Shown: in pieces, positions 47,925 to 56,977 of the stretch | How the letters are laid out: each line of letters opens with the position of its first letter | Position numbering within the stretch: the stretch's first letter is position 1 | NCBI RefSeq assembly: GCF_004751985.1 | Contig: NZ_CP038492.1 | Span: forward strand, 2,728,001 to 2,792,000 | Reading direction: 5' to 3' | Origin: Rhodophyticola sp. CCM32 | Lineage (GTDB): Bacteria > Pseudomonadota > Alphaproteobacteria > Rhodobacterales > Rhodobacteraceae | Length of the DNA: 64,000 nucleotides | The notes under the pieces: model-generated | What the model was told of the DNA's origin: nothing | Databases searched by the model: none | The model's input: only the letters and a program-made list of their open reading frames with translations | Translations under genes and position numbers: made by a program

Positions 47925-49259
47925 TCAGTCCGCCAACGCCCGGGCAAGGCCGCGCTGACGGTCCAGCAACCGGGGCAAGTCCAGCGTGGTGATCTGCCCG
48001 TCCGCGACAATCCGGCGGCCCTCAACCAGCAGATCGCGGACACGCACAGGGCCCGCCAACAACAGCGCAGCCCGGTCCCAGCTTCCGGCGGTCTCCACCC
48101 CGCCCATATCCCAGATCGCGATATCGGCGCGAAACCCCGGCGCGATCTGGCCGCAATCCGCACGGCCCAGCACCTCGGCCCCGCCGCGTGTGGCAAGGCG
48201 CAACGCGTCCCGCGCGCTCATCGCATCGGCGCCGTTTGCGACCCGTTGCAGCAGCATCGCCATCCGTGCCTCGGCCACCAGATTGCCACTGTCATTAGAG
48301 GCAGACCCGTCCACGCCCAGCCCCACGGGGACACCCGCATCGCGCATCGCCCGGACAGGCGCGACGCCTGATCCAAGGCGGCAATTGGAACAGGGGCAAT
48401 GCGCCACACCGGTCCGGCTGCGCGCGAACAGGTCAATCTCAGCCCCATCCAGCTTCACGCAATGGGCATGCCAGACATCCTCGCCCGTCCAACCCAGATT
48501 TTCGGCATACTGGCCGGGCCGACAGCCGAAATTCTCCAGGGAATAGGCGATATCCTCGTCATTTTCGGCCAGATGTGTGTGCAGCATCACCCCTTTGTCA
48601 CGGGCCAGAAGCGCGGTATCGCGCATCAACTCACGACTGACGGAAAAGGGCGAACAGGGCGCCAGACCAACCCGGCACATGGACCCTTCTGCCGGGTCAT
48701 GAAACGCATCCACAACCCGGATCATATCGGTCAGAATCGCGCTCTCCGTCTCGACCAGACCATCGGGGGGCAGACCACCTGCGCTTTCCCCGATCGACAT
48801 CGCGCCCCGGGTCGGATGAAACCGCAGCCCGATCTCGCTGGCTGCCGCAATCGTATCTTCCAGCCGCGCCCCGTTCGGGTAAAGATAAAGATGATCCGAG
48901 GACAATGTGCAGCCCGACAGTGCCAGTTCCGCCAGACCGGTCAGGGCCGAGACCTGCATATGTTCCGGCGTGAAACGCGCCCAGATCGGATAAAGCCTTT
49001 GCAGCCAGCCGAACAGCAGCGCATCCTGCGCGCCGGGAACTGCACGGGTCAGGGTCTGGAACAGGTGATGATGGGTGTTGACCAGACCCGGCGTCACCAG
49101 ACATCCACCGCAGTCGATACATTCGCAATCGCTGGCAAGCCCCTGACCGATGGCTTTGATCTGACCATCTTCTACAAGGATATCCACCGCGCTCAGCTCA
49201 GTCCCCGCATCATCCATGGTCAGCAGAAGTTCGGCGTTTTGCAGCAGCAACCGCGTCAC
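47925..49259 (-). CDS. Amidohydrolase, probable 8-oxoguanine deaminase
   Basis: This 444-residue metal-dependent deaminase of the ATZ/TRZ family has the first metal motif VNTHHHLFQTLTRAVPGAQD, LSSDHLYLYPNG, HTHLAEN, HAHCVKL and the final ligand in GLGVDGSASNDSGNL. The LFQTLTRA and DHLYLYP segments resemble 8-oxoguanine deaminases, which make urate; hydroxyatrazine hydrolases are close relatives. The GTG at 49259 is chosen because it overlaps the stop of the upstream phosphatase gene as GTGA. Substrate is from family resemblance only. Confidence 0.8.
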   Translation of the reverse strand: MTRLLLQNAELLLTMDDAGTELSAVDILVEDGQIKAIGQGLASDCECIDCGGCLVTPGLVNTHHHLFQTLTRAVPGAQDALLFGWLQRLYPIWARFTPEHMQVSALTGLAELALSGCTLSSDHLYLYPNGARLEDTIAAASEIGLRFHPTRGAMSIGESAGGLPPDGLVETESAILTDMIRVVDAFHDPAEGSMCRVGLAPCSPFSVSRELMRDTALLARDKGVMLHTHLAENDEDIAYSLENFGCRPGQYAENLGWTGEDVWHAHCVKLDGAEIDLFARSRTGVAHCPCSNCRLGSGVAPVRAMRDAGVPVGLGVDGSASNDSGNLVAEARMAMLLQRVANGADAMSARDALRLATRGGAEVLGRADCGQIAPGFRADIAIWDMGGVETAGSWDRAALLLAGPVRVRDLLVEGRRIVADGQITTLDLPRLLDRQRGLARALAD

Positions 49260-50067
49260 GCAGGGGCCTGTTGCAACAACGCCAATGCGGCACCGTGCAA
49301 TGCCGGGTTTGCCGCGGCCAGTATCCGGCCGCCATGCTGCGCGGGACCACCCTGCCAATTGGTGACCACACCGCCCGCAGCCTCGATCACCGCCATGGGC
49401 GCGGCAATGTCATAGGGGTGCAGCCCTGCCTCGATCACCAGATCGACATGACCGGCGGCCAGCAGCGCATAGGCGTAACAATCCATGCCATAGCGGGTCA
49501 GACGCACCTGGTCGCGTACCGCCTCGAAACCGCGCCGTTCTGCCGTGCTGCCGATCTCGGGGAAGGTGGAAAACAGCATGGCATCTTCAAGCCTGTCCGT
49601 GCCGCGGGTGTGCAGCGGCGCGCGGCCCTGCGGCCCGATGACCGAGGCCTGACCAAACCCGCCTTCGAAACGCTCACCGATATAGGGCTGGTCGATCAGC
49701 CCATAGATCGGCCCCGCTTCCGCCTGTAGCCCGATCAGCACGCCCCATGTGGGGGTGCCCGCAATGAACCCCCGCGTGCCGTCAATCGGGTCCAGCGCCC
49801 ATGTCAGGCCGGACCGCGAAGGCAGGTCGGCCTCTTCCTCCCCATGATCCCGTCATCGGGGCGGCGTTTTGCCAGAATGGCGCGCATCGCGGCCTCACCC
49901 GCGCGGTCTGCCCGGGTCACCGGGTCAAACCCGCCTGCCTGCTTGTTTTCGGTCACCAGATCGCCTGCGCGGAAATAGGGCAGGATCGCCGCGCGCGCCG
50001 CATCGGCCAGTTCTGCGGCCACGTCACGCAATTCAGCAATTGGAAAAGAAGGGTCTGCGGGCAGCAT
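49256..50067 (-). pseudogene. Inositol monophosphatase/histidinol-phosphatase (HisN) family, frameshifted
   Basis: The start at 50067 (MLPADPSFPIAELRDVAAEL) follows AAGG. The frame carries the first metal region up to RRPDDGIMG and then breaks. The next frame continues EEEADLPSRSGLTWALDPID followed by GTRGF, and the C-terminal metal motif GLHPYDIAAPM, to 49256. One G more in the four-G run (plus-strand CCCC at 49840-49843) restores a full 270-residue frame. The family includes HisN, the last phosphatase of histidine synthesis. The stop overlaps the amidohydrolase GTG start. Confidence 0.82.
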
Positions 50068-50142
50068 CTGGGGCACCTTGATATATGTATGGATTGAACA
50101 GGTGCCGGGGTGACACATCAGGCGCCCGGCGGTCAACCACGC

Positions 50143-50511
50143 TCAACCCGGCTCTGACAGGACCCGGGCCAGATCGAACAGCCGCCGACGCTGATTTTCC
50201 GGGATGGCATAGTAGGAACGGATCAGTTCCAGCGCCTCTTTATCTGCCAGAATATCGGCGGGCATATCCAGCGGGGCGATGCCCGCTTCTGCCTCTTCAA
50301 GGCTGTCGAAGAAATAGCTAACAGGGACGCAAAGCGATGTGGCGATGTCCCATAGGCGCGAGGCGCTGACCCGGTTCATGCCGGTCTCATATTTCTGGAT
50401 CTGCTGGAACTTGATCCCCACTTTTTCGGCCAGTTGCTGTTGCGTCATGCCCACCATCCAGCGGCGGTGTCGAATACGTTTGCCAACATGGATATCAACC
50501 GGATGTTTCAC
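50143..50511 (-). CDS. XRE-family helix-turn-helix regulator
   Basis: This 122-residue protein has an N-terminal XRE domain (VGKRIRHRRWMVGMTQQQLA, then FQQIQKYETGMNRVSASRLW) and a C-terminal helical tail ending ENQRRRLFDLARVLSE. This form, in which the HTH is followed by SYFFDSL, is common in alphaproteobacteria and includes PraR, a regulator of surface attachment in Rhizobium. No target is visible here. Confidence 0.87.
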   Translation of the reverse strand: MKHPVDIHVGKRIRHRRWMVGMTQQQLAEKVGIKFQQIQKYETGMNRVSASRLWDIATSLCVPVSYFFDSLEEAEAGIAPLDMPADILADKEALELIRSYYAIPENQRRRLFDLARVLSEPG

Positions 50512-50805
50512 ATAATCCTCCTGATCTGTTCAAACCGCGCTTTTGCCGTCGCGGCGCGTCACGTTCCGTTCCCATGCGGCAAAGAACATGTTTTGCCATG
50601 TCATCAACCTCTGCCAGAGGAGGGAAACCAGCATCAGCGTATTCTGCCTAAACGTGTCTCACAATGATCTGGATCAACCTTTGGAGAGAACAGTCGCATC
50701 GCGGAATACGCGTTTAAACGCCCGCGTCAGACAGGGAATTCAGGTTCAATATGAACCGCAAACGCGCTAGCCTTGGCCCCTGCCCCCCGGATCGGAGCCA
50801 CAGAT
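50512..50805. other. Divergent regulatory region between the XRE and quinone oxidoreductase genes
   Basis: This 294-base region has no gene that I can support. ATGATCTGGATCAA (50664-50677) is one base from the FNR consensus and might act on either gene. A GAACCGCAAACGCG word near 50755 resembles words next to the repeat at 25002-25048. Confidence 0.4.
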
Positions 50806-51765
50806 ATGCGCGCCTATCGCGTCACCGCCCATGACAGCCCGCCACGTCTGACCGAAATCGCCGCGCCCACAGCGGCACCCGGTGAGGTTCTGATCGAGAT
50901 CGCCGCCTGCGGGCTGAACTTTGCCGATCTTCTGATGATCAAGGGCCAGTATCAGGAGACACCGCCCCCGCCCTTCACTCTGGGGCTGGAGGTTGCAGGC
51001 ACGGTACGGGATCTGGGCGAGGGCGTGACAGGGCCCGCGATTGGCAGCCGTGTCGCGGTCTTTGCCGGTCAGGGCGGGCTGGCCGATTACGGATGTTTTC
51101 CGGCAGACCGCTGTATCACGATCCCCGACGCGATGCCGTTTGACCATGCGGCCGGGTTTCTGATTGCCTATGGCACCTCCCATCTGGCGCTGGCCCATCG
51201 GGCCCGGCTGCAACCGGGGGAACGGTTGCTGGTGCTTGGGGCCGCAGGCGGGGTTGGCCTGACTGCGGTGGAAATCGGCGCGCGGATGGGGGCAGAGGTG
51301 ATTGCCTGCGCGCGCGGGGCTGCGAAGCTGGCCGTGGCGAAAGCCGCAGGGGCGGCCCATGTGATCGACAGCGACAGCAGCGATATCCGCGCCGAGGTCA
51401 GGACGCTTGGCGGGGCCGATGTGGTCTATGACGCCGTTGGCGGCGCACAGTTCACCGCCGCGATGCGGGCCACCAACCCCGAAGGGCGCATTCTGGTGAT
51501 CGGTTTTGCCAGTGGTGACCTCCCCCAGATCCCGGCCAATCATCTGCTGGTCAAGAATATCTCGGTGATCGGCCATTACTGGGGCGGCTATATGGGCTTT
51601 GCCCCCCAAACCCTGACCGGCAGCCTTGAAACTCTGTTTGGCTGGTATCGCAAAGGCGGGCTCAGGCCGCATATCGGAGCCACCTACAAGCTGGATCAGG
51701 CGGCAGAGGCGCTGGCCCTGCTCAAGGCCCGTAAATCCACCGGCAAGATTGTCGTCACGCCCTGA
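50806..51765 (+). CDS. NADPH:quinone oxidoreductase family protein (zinc-free MDR)
   Basis: This 319-residue medium-chain reductase begins MRAYRVTAHDSPPRLTEIAA. It has the substrate-site motif CGLNFADLLMIKGQYQ, PFTLGLEVAGTV and the NADPH loop VLGAAGGVGLTAVEIGARMGAEV. It lacks the zinc-binding cysteines of alcohol dehydrogenases, as in quinone oxidoreductases. GGAG stands before the ATG at 50806; an earlier ATG is open but has no such site. Physiological acceptor unknown. Confidence 0.9.
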   Translation: MRAYRVTAHDSPPRLTEIAAPTAAPGEVLIEIAACGLNFADLLMIKGQYQETPPPPFTLGLEVAGTVRDLGEGVTGPAIGSRVAVFAGQGGLADYGCFPADRCITIPDAMPFDHAAGFLIAYGTSHLALAHRARLQPGERLLVLGAAGGVGLTAVEIGARMGAEVIACARGAAKLAVAKAAGAAHVIDSDSSDIRAEVRTLGGADVVYDAVGGAQFTAAMRATNPEGRILVIGFASGDLPQIPANHLLVKNISVIGHYWGGYMGFAPQTLTGSLETLFGWYRKGGLRPHIGATYKLDQAAEALALLKARKSTGKIVVTP

Positions 51766-51912
51766 TCCACAATGTTGCCCCGGCCACAGGCATCCGCGCC
51801 TTGGAAACGCCGCCGACCCAGCAAAATCCCGCCGCAAGACCTCGTTACCCATTTCGCAAGGCCCGCAGCAAGCCCGGGCATAGATGCATCCCCGACAAGA
51901 GGAAAAGCAACA

Positions 51913-54078
51913 TTGCCAAGCGGGTATCTGGTCAATCTGGGAACGAATAATTCGCTGGATGCCCTCGACAGCATTTCCGGCGCCTATACCTCGTTCACCA
52001 CCGCCACAAACATCGGCGTCGGTGAGTGGATGTGGTCCGGCACCGATGACGGTGACACCTATACCAACCAACAGGAATCGGGCACCTTCTATGAGGCCAC
52101 CGATGGCAATGTCTATTTCGTTCCCGACGAGGGCGAAATCAGCGCCCTGACCGAAGCCAGCGTAATCTCGGCACCGGCTTTCGTTCAGGATGACGGGGTC
52201 GTCGAAGGCAGCGATGGCGATGACCTGATTGATGCCTCTTATACCGATGCCGATGGAACCCAGGCGGGAAGCACGATCGATACAATCAAGGCCGGCGATG
52301 GGGATGACACGGTCTATGCGCGCGGCAGGCCCGATACGGTTTATGGCGATGGCGGTGCTGATAATCTCAGAGGCGGTGGCGGCGCTGATCTGATCTATGG
52401 CGGCAGTGACGGGGTGCCTGCGGCAACCTCCGAGGCCCTTGTCTGGGATGATATCACCGCCGATGAAGCCGATATCTCTGCCGGGTTCACCTATTCCACC
52501 GGCAAAATCGACGTCACGCTCAGCTTTGCCGATGACGGCGATAACGACCCGGAATTCGAGATTGAATCCACCAGCGACATCTATACCGCCAGCGGTGAGC
52601 CCTTTGGCGAAAATTCCAGCCTGCGTCTGGCGGGGGATGGCAGCGGGGCAACCTCGACCACGGTGATTGATTTTTCGGCCGATGACCGTGGCTATACCGG
52701 CGAGGTCGAAAACGTCCAGTTCCGCATCAATGACATCGATTCCGGGTCCGGCCAGCATCAGGACGAGGTCACGGTCAACGCGTTCGACGTCGATGGCAAC
52801 CCGGTCACGGTCAGTTTCACGCCCGGGGGTGGTGATACGGTTCTGGGCAACACGATCACCGCCGACAATTCATCGGATTCAGCCGATGATCTGGAAGGCT
52901 CGGTTCTGATCGAAATCGCTGGCCCGGTGAGCCAGATCGAGATCATTTATGTCAATCAGGGCGATGACAATCAGGCGATCTGGGTCAGCGACATCCATTT
53001 CGACAGCATCCCGTCCGTGGATGGGGATGACACGATCATCGGCGGGGGTGGGAGCGACACCCTTTTTGGTGAGGATGGCGATGACCGGATTTCCGGCGGC
53101 AATCAAGGTGACAGTATTGATGGCGGCGCCGGTGACGACACGATGCTGGGTGGTCGCGGTGACGATACCCTTCTGGGCGGCGAAGGCGATGATAGCCTGG
53201 AAGGCAACCGGGACGATGATCTCCTGCAAGGCGGCGCGGGCGACGACACAATCATCGTGGCCGAAGGCGACACCGCCACCGGCGGCGATGGCGACGATCT
53301 GTTCGTGCTCACCGATCTGGGCGAAGGCGGCGCACAGGATATCACCATCACCGGGGGCGAGGGGGATGAAACCGGCGGCGATACGCTTGATCTGAACGAG
53401 GTTGCCACGCTCAATTCGGTGGTGATCACCAATTCAGATGACGCATCCGGCGGGCTTGAGGGCTATGCAACCCTGCTGGACGGCTCAACGATTTTCTTCG
53501 ATGAGATCGAGAATATCATCTGCTTCACCCCGGGCACCCGCATTCTGACCCCTGCGGGTGACCGTGCGATTGAAACCCTCAGCATTGGCGATCCGGTGGT
53601 GACCCGGGATGACGGGGTACAGCCGATCCGCTGGATCGGCAGCCGGATGGTTCCGGGCATCGGTAAATTCGCCCCGATCCTCATCAAACCGGGCGGGGTT
53701 CCGGGTATGAACCGGCCACTGCTTGTCTCACCTCAGCACCGGATGCTGATTGAGGGCTATCAGGCCGAAATGACCTTCGGCGAAGAGGAGATTCTGGTCG
53801 CCGCCAGACATCTGATTGACGGGCAGAAAGTGATGCAGAAGAACTGTGGCTTTGTCACCTATATCCACATGATGTTCGACCGTCATCAGATCGTTTATGC
53901 CGAAGGTGCAGCCACCGAAAGCTTCCATCTGGGCGATCAGGGGCTGGACGCGTTAAGCGCAAAAAGCCGCGATGACCTGTTCCGCAATTTCCCCCATCTG
54001 CGCGCCGATCCGAATATCTATGGCCCAACCGCAAGACGCTGCGCCAGAGCCCATGAGGCGCAGTTGCTGCTTGCCTGA
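51913..54078 (+). CDS. Secreted RTX-repeat protein with C-terminal Hint_2 domain
   Basis: This 721-residue acidic protein starts at a TTG (51913, LPSGYLVNLGTNNSLDALDS), a start region I know from related roseobacter proteins; AGAGGA lies upstream. A first RTX-type block (SDGDDLIDA..., about 98-165) is followed by a beta-rich module, then a second set of GGxGxDxL calcium repeats (about 375-475). From Cys537 (IICFTPGTRILTPAG) a Hint_2 domain runs nearly to the end, with VSPQHRML. RTX repeats point to type I secretion, but no transporter is in the window. The Cys at the first Hint position could permit self-cleavage; this is untested. Confidence 0.85.
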   Translation: MPSGYLVNLGTNNSLDALDSISGAYTSFTTATNIGVGEWMWSGTDDGDTYTNQQESGTFYEATDGNVYFVPDEGEISALTEASVISAPAFVQDDGVVEGSDGDDLIDASYTDADGTQAGSTIDTIKAGDGDDTVYARGRPDTVYGDGGADNLRGGGGADLIYGGSDGVPAATSEALVWDDITADEADISAGFTYSTGKIDVTLSFADDGDNDPEFEIESTSDIYTASGEPFGENSSLRLAGDGSGATSTTVIDFSADDRGYTGEVENVQFRINDIDSGSGQHQDEVTVNAFDVDGNPVTVSFTPGGGDTVLGNTITADNSSDSADDLEGSVLIEIAGPVSQIEIIYVNQGDDNQAIWVSDIHFDSIPSVDGDDTIIGGGGSDTLFGEDGDDRISGGNQGDSIDGGAGDDTMLGGRGDDTLLGGEGDDSLEGNRDDDLLQGGAGDDTIIVAEGDTATGGDGDDLFVLTDLGEGGAQDITITGGEGDETGGDTLDLNEVATLNSVVITNSDDASGGLEGYATLLDGSTIFFDEIENIICFTPGTRILTPAGDRAIETLSIGDPVVTRDDGVQPIRWIGSRMVPGIGKFAPILIKPGGVPGMNRPLLVSPQHRMLIEGYQAEMTFGEEEILVAARHLIDGQKVMQKNCGFVTYIHMMFDRHQIVYAEGAATESFHLGDQGLDALSAKSRDDLFRNFPHLRADPNIYGPTARRCARAHEAQLLLA

Positions 54079-54099
54079 GCATCATCATGGACAGAAAAG

Positions 54100-54133
54100 A
54101 ACCCCCGGGCGGATACTCCGCACCGGGGGTTTT
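54100..54133 (+). terminator. Rho-independent terminator of the RTX/Hint gene
   Basis: AACCCCCGG (54100-54108) and CCGGGGGTT (54123-54131) are perfect arms with a 14-base loop, followed by TTTT. It begins 22 bases past the stop codon and is the most typical intrinsic terminator in the window. Confidence 0.88.
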
Positions 54134-54173
54134 GACCTTCATGCAATTTCCTGGGCTTAGGGTCAGGACCCTA

Positions 54174-55019
54174 GGCAGCGTACTTACAAAGAGCTTCACG
54201 TTTCCAGCCTGTTATGATTCATTTCCCGCAAGACAATATGCGGAGCAGTGGAATGGCGCGGTCAGATTTGAGCGATTTGGAGTGGGAGTTCATCAAAGCA
54301 GTGCTCCCAAATAACAGCCGAGGGGTTAAGCGTGTCGATGATCGGCGTGTGATCAATGGCATCTTCTATGTCTTGCGCACAGGCATCCCGTGGCGCGATT
54401 TGCCCGATCAATACGGCCCCTACACAACGATCTACAACCGTTTCAACCGATGGACTTATGCGGGCATTTGGGATCGGGTAATGGAGGCGGTCGCCGATGC
54501 GCACAATATCGACACCGTGATGGTGGATGGCACATCGGTTCGGGTTCACCATTCTGCAGCGACGCTCAAAAAAACGACCCGCGTCGTTGCATGGGCCGGT
54601 CGCGGGGTGGGTTAACCACGAAAATACATGCACTTACCAATCAGGACGGGTTGCCGATCCGCTATGAACTGACGCCGGGCCAAGCCCACGATGCACCCCC
54701 ATGCGAACAGCTTTTGGACGGGCTGCAACCTGGCCAATACGTTCTGGCTGACAAGGCATATGACGCGGATTGGATCCGCAAGATGATCTGGGAACAGGGC
54801 GCCATCGACGTCATCCCGTCCAAATCCAACCGCAAACTGCCCGCCGAGTTCGACGTCGATATCTATCGCGAGCGCAACAAGATCGAGCGGTTCTTTGGCC
54901 GCCTCAAAGCTTCCTTCCGCCGTATAGCCACCCGATACGAAAAGACATCTGCCAACTTCTTGGCGATGATCAAACTCGCATCCGTCAGGCTATGGTGCCA
55001 GTTTTATGAGTCCGCTGCC
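54174..55019 (+). mobile_element. IS5-family (IS427-like) insertion sequence, complete
   Basis: The 846-base element has terminal inverted repeats beginning GGCAGCG at the left (54174) and ending CGCTGCC at the right (55019), followed inside by further partial matches. A TA is present on both sides (54172-54173 and 55020-55021), the usual target duplication of the IS427 group in CTAG sites. It carries one transposase split into two overlapping frames. It sits between the RTX/Hint terminator and degP, exactly at the degP stop codon. Confidence 0.85.
54253..54615 (+). CDS. IS5/IS427 transposase, first frame (OrfA)
   Basis: The frame gives MARSDLSDLEWEFIKAVLPN, the DUF4096-type N-terminal domain of IS5 transposases, and continues through the first catalytic Asp in VMVDGTSVRVH. 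It ends at 54615, shortly past a run of seven A (54568-54574). A -1 shift there enters the second frame, as in programmed frameshifting of this group. Earlier ATGs at 54214 and 54238 are possible starts. Confidence 0.85.
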   Translation: MARSDLSDLEWEFIKAVLPNNSRGVKRVDDRRVINGIFYVLRTGIPWRDLPDQYGPYTTIYNRFNRWTYAGIWDRVMEAVADAHNIDTVMVDGTSVRVHHSAATLKKTTRVVAWAGRGVG

Positions 55020-55022
55020 TAG
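54574..55022 (+). CDS. IS5/IS427 transposase, second frame (OrfB)
   Basis: Starting from the A7 slip site, the -1 frame reads NDPRRCMGRSRGGLTTKIHA and holds the second Asp in VLADKAYDADWI and the Glu in RNKIERFFGRLK, completing the DDE triad. It ends ...QFYESAA with a TAG at 55020-55022. That stop lies outside the element: the TA target copy plus the next G supply it. The protein is made only as a fusion with OrfA. All catalytic residues are present, so the element may be active. Confidence 0.83.
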
Positions 55023-56539
55023 TCGTTGCCAAGTCCCAAGGCCACAAATCGCGGGTTCCCGTCGCGGCGGATCAGCAGAAGAATACTCTTCTGGCCTGCA
55101 TCCTCTGCTTCGGAGACGCGGGTTTCAAAATCATCCACCGCGCTGACCGGCTGCTGGCCAACCTCTGTGATCACATCCCCGGGTATCAACCCCTTTATGG
55201 CCGCATCACTTGCGGGGTCCACCGCCTCGATCACCAGCCCGCCCTGAACATTTTCGGCATTCAGCTCTTCACGCAATTCATCGGTCAGCGGCACCAGTGT
55301 CATGCCCATGACCTCCCCGCTTGAGGGAAGCTCAGGCGTCTGGCCCGGTGTCAGGGTCTCGGTTCCCTCGGCGGTTTCGCGACGGCCCAGCGTCACCCGC
55401 AGGGTCTGCGTGGCCCCATCGCGGAAAACCAGCATGCGCACGGTTTCGCCCACGGGCGCATTGCCCACATTGCGCACCAGTTCACGCGTATCCTCAACCT
55501 CGATACCGTCAAAGGACAGGATCACATCACCCACCTCGACACCGGCATCCATTGCGGGCCCTTCGGGCACATCGGTGACCAGGGCGCCATGCGGATCCTC
55601 CAGCCCAAGACCTTCGGCAATATCATCGGTCACATCCTGAATGCGCACACCCAGCCAGCCGCGCCGGGTTTCGCCGAATTCCTGCAACTGGTTCACCACC
55701 CGGGTCACCACAGTGGAAGACATGGCAAAGCCGATCCCGATGGAGCCGCCATTGGGCGACAGAATGGCGGTGTTCACGCCGATCACCTCCCCATCAAGGT
55801 TGAACAGCGGCCCGCCCGAATTGCCCCGGTTGATCGCTGCGTCGGTCTGGATGAAATCATCATAGCTGCCCGACAGGGCGCGTTCGCGGGCCGACACAAT
55901 GCCAACAGACACCGAAAACCCCTGACCAAGCGGATTGCCCATGGCCATCACCCAATCACCCACGCGCATTACGTCGCTGTCGCCGAAAGGCACAAATTGC
56001 AGGGGTTCCTCAGGGCCCACTTTCAGAACCGCGATATCGGTATTGGGATCTGTGCCGATCACCTCGGCCGGGAGTTCAAGCCCGGTGCGAAACTCGATCT
56101 GAATTTCATCGGCGCCTTCGATCACATGGTTGTTCGTGACGATATAGCCATCTTCCGAGATCACGAAACCTGACCCAAGCGCCTGACTGCGGCGCGGGGC
56201 GCGCTCGCCCTGATTGTCGCGATCCATGAAATCATTGAAGAAGTCTTCAAGCGGAGACCCCTCGGGCACCATCGGTTGCGGCCCGGTGCGGCCGGGGACC
56301 ACTGACGAGGTGGTGATATTGACCACCGAATCTCCGACCTGATCGACCAGATCAGCAAATGTTGCAGGACGCGCAGCCTGCGCATGCGCCGGGGCGAGGC
56401 TGTAAAAAACGGCCAGCAGGGCCATGGAAAGGATCATAACCATCATCGGCATGCGATAGGCCAGAGGGCCATGCGCGGCGCGGTCATCTATGACCCTGGC
56501 CTGCGCCTGTTGCCAATGAGGGGCCTGTTGAATGTTCAC
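55019..56539 (-). CDS. degP: Periplasmic serine protease, Do/DegP (HtrA) family
   Basis: This 506-residue protease and chaperone of the periplasm starts at a GTG (56539) with AGGAGG seven bases upstream. A membrane or signal segment (MPMMVMILSMALLAVFYSLA, about 30-49) is followed by the trypsin-like domain with His138 (TNNHVIEG), Asp168 (NTDIAVL) and Ser241 (RGNSGGPL), then two PDZ domains (about 290-380 and 400-500). It is the last gene of the hflK-hflC operon region. The stop TAG is partly made by the adjacent insertion sequence, but the protein is not truncated. Confidence 0.95.
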   Translation of the reverse strand: MNIQQAPHWQQAQARVIDDRAAHGPLAYRMPMMVMILSMALLAVFYSLAPAHAQAARPATFADLVDQVGDSVVNITTSSVVPGRTGPQPMVPEGSPLEDFFNDFMDRDNQGERAPRRSQALGSGFVISEDGYIVTNNHVIEGADEIQIEFRTGLELPAEVIGTDPNTDIAVLKVGPEEPLQFVPFGDSDVMRVGDWVMAMGNPLGQGFSVSVGIVSARERALSGSYDDFIQTDAAINRGNSGGPLFNLDGEVIGVNTAILSPNGGSIGIGFAMSSTVVTRVVNQLQEFGETRRGWLGVRIQDVTDDIAEGLGLEDPHGALVTDVPEGPAMDAGVEVGDVILSFDGIEVEDTRELVRNVGNAPVGETVRMLVFRDGATQTLRVTLGRRETAEGTETLTPGQTPELPSSGEVMGMTLVPLTDELREELNAENVQGGLVIEAVDPASDAAIKGLIPGDVITEVGQQPVSAVDDFETRVSEAEDAGQKSILLLIRRDGNPRFVALGLGND

Positions 56540-56591
56540 GGATCATCCTCCTGTCGTGCAACCTGCGGGTGTGTCCCGCCTCTGCCACTAC

Positions 56592-56620
56592 AATATTTGG
56601 CCGGTTTTCATTATTATCAA
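56592..56620 (-). promoter_or_regulatory. Candidate degP promoter
   Basis: On the minus strand a -35 TTGATA (56615-56620) and a -10 AATATT (56592-56597) are spaced 17 bases. It lies 50-80 bases before the degP GTG in the 230-base gap behind the DUF2065 gene, so degP may also be transcribed on its own. Based on hexamer match only. Confidence 0.45.
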
Positions 56621-56770
56621 CCATGCGCCGGCACCGATTGACCAGATAAACTTCTGCGATCAGTCACATGAACGTGAGTGTGGCGCAACCCCGGGCGCAG
56701 ACCGGGCGTCTCCGGGAAAGACCGATCAAGGCGGTCAGGTCAGAGGGAAATATCGGCAAAATCAGCCGTT

Positions 56771-56968
56771 TCAGCCGCCCAGACTGGCAGCCCAGGACAA
56801 CAGAACAGCCCCCAGAACAATTGCACAGAACCCGATCACCCGGCGGGTTTCGACGGGGATTTGCGTGAGCACACGCAGCAGGTCTTCCAGACGCGAAGGG
56901 GCCAGTGCAAAGACCAGCCCCTCGATCACCAGAACCATACCGATCCCAAGCAGGATCGTGTTCAGCAT
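56771..56968 (-). CDS. DUF2065 small membrane protein
   Basis: This 65-residue protein begins MLNTILLGIGMVLVIEGLVF and has two helices separated by APSRLEDLLRVLTQIPVETRR. The EGL...P segment and size are typical of DUF2065 (YjeT-like). It follows hflC by nine bases; the hflK-hflC-DUF2065-degP order is widespread in alphaproteobacteria. Function unknown, presumably connected with membrane protein quality control. Confidence 0.9.
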   Translation of the reverse strand: MLNTILLGIGMVLVIEGLVFALAPSRLEDLLRVLTQIPVETRRVIGFCAIVLGAVLLSWAASLGG

Positions 56969-56977
56969 CGGACCCGC

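Noticed and set aside
50664..50677. FNR box between the XRE and quinone oxidoreductase genes
   Set aside because: It has one mismatch in a key position and neither neighbour has an evident link to oxygen control; kept only as a note on the region.
50767..52758. Open frame of 663 codons on the minus strand opposite the quinone oxidoreductase and RTX genes
   Set aside because: Its Gly/Asp-rich pattern is the antisense of RTX repeats and of the reductase gene; both plus-strand genes have clear motifs.
54568..54574. A7 run in the transposase as an inactivating frameshift
   Set aside because: IS427-like elements use -1 slippage at an A run to make the full transposase, and both frames keep the catalytic residues.
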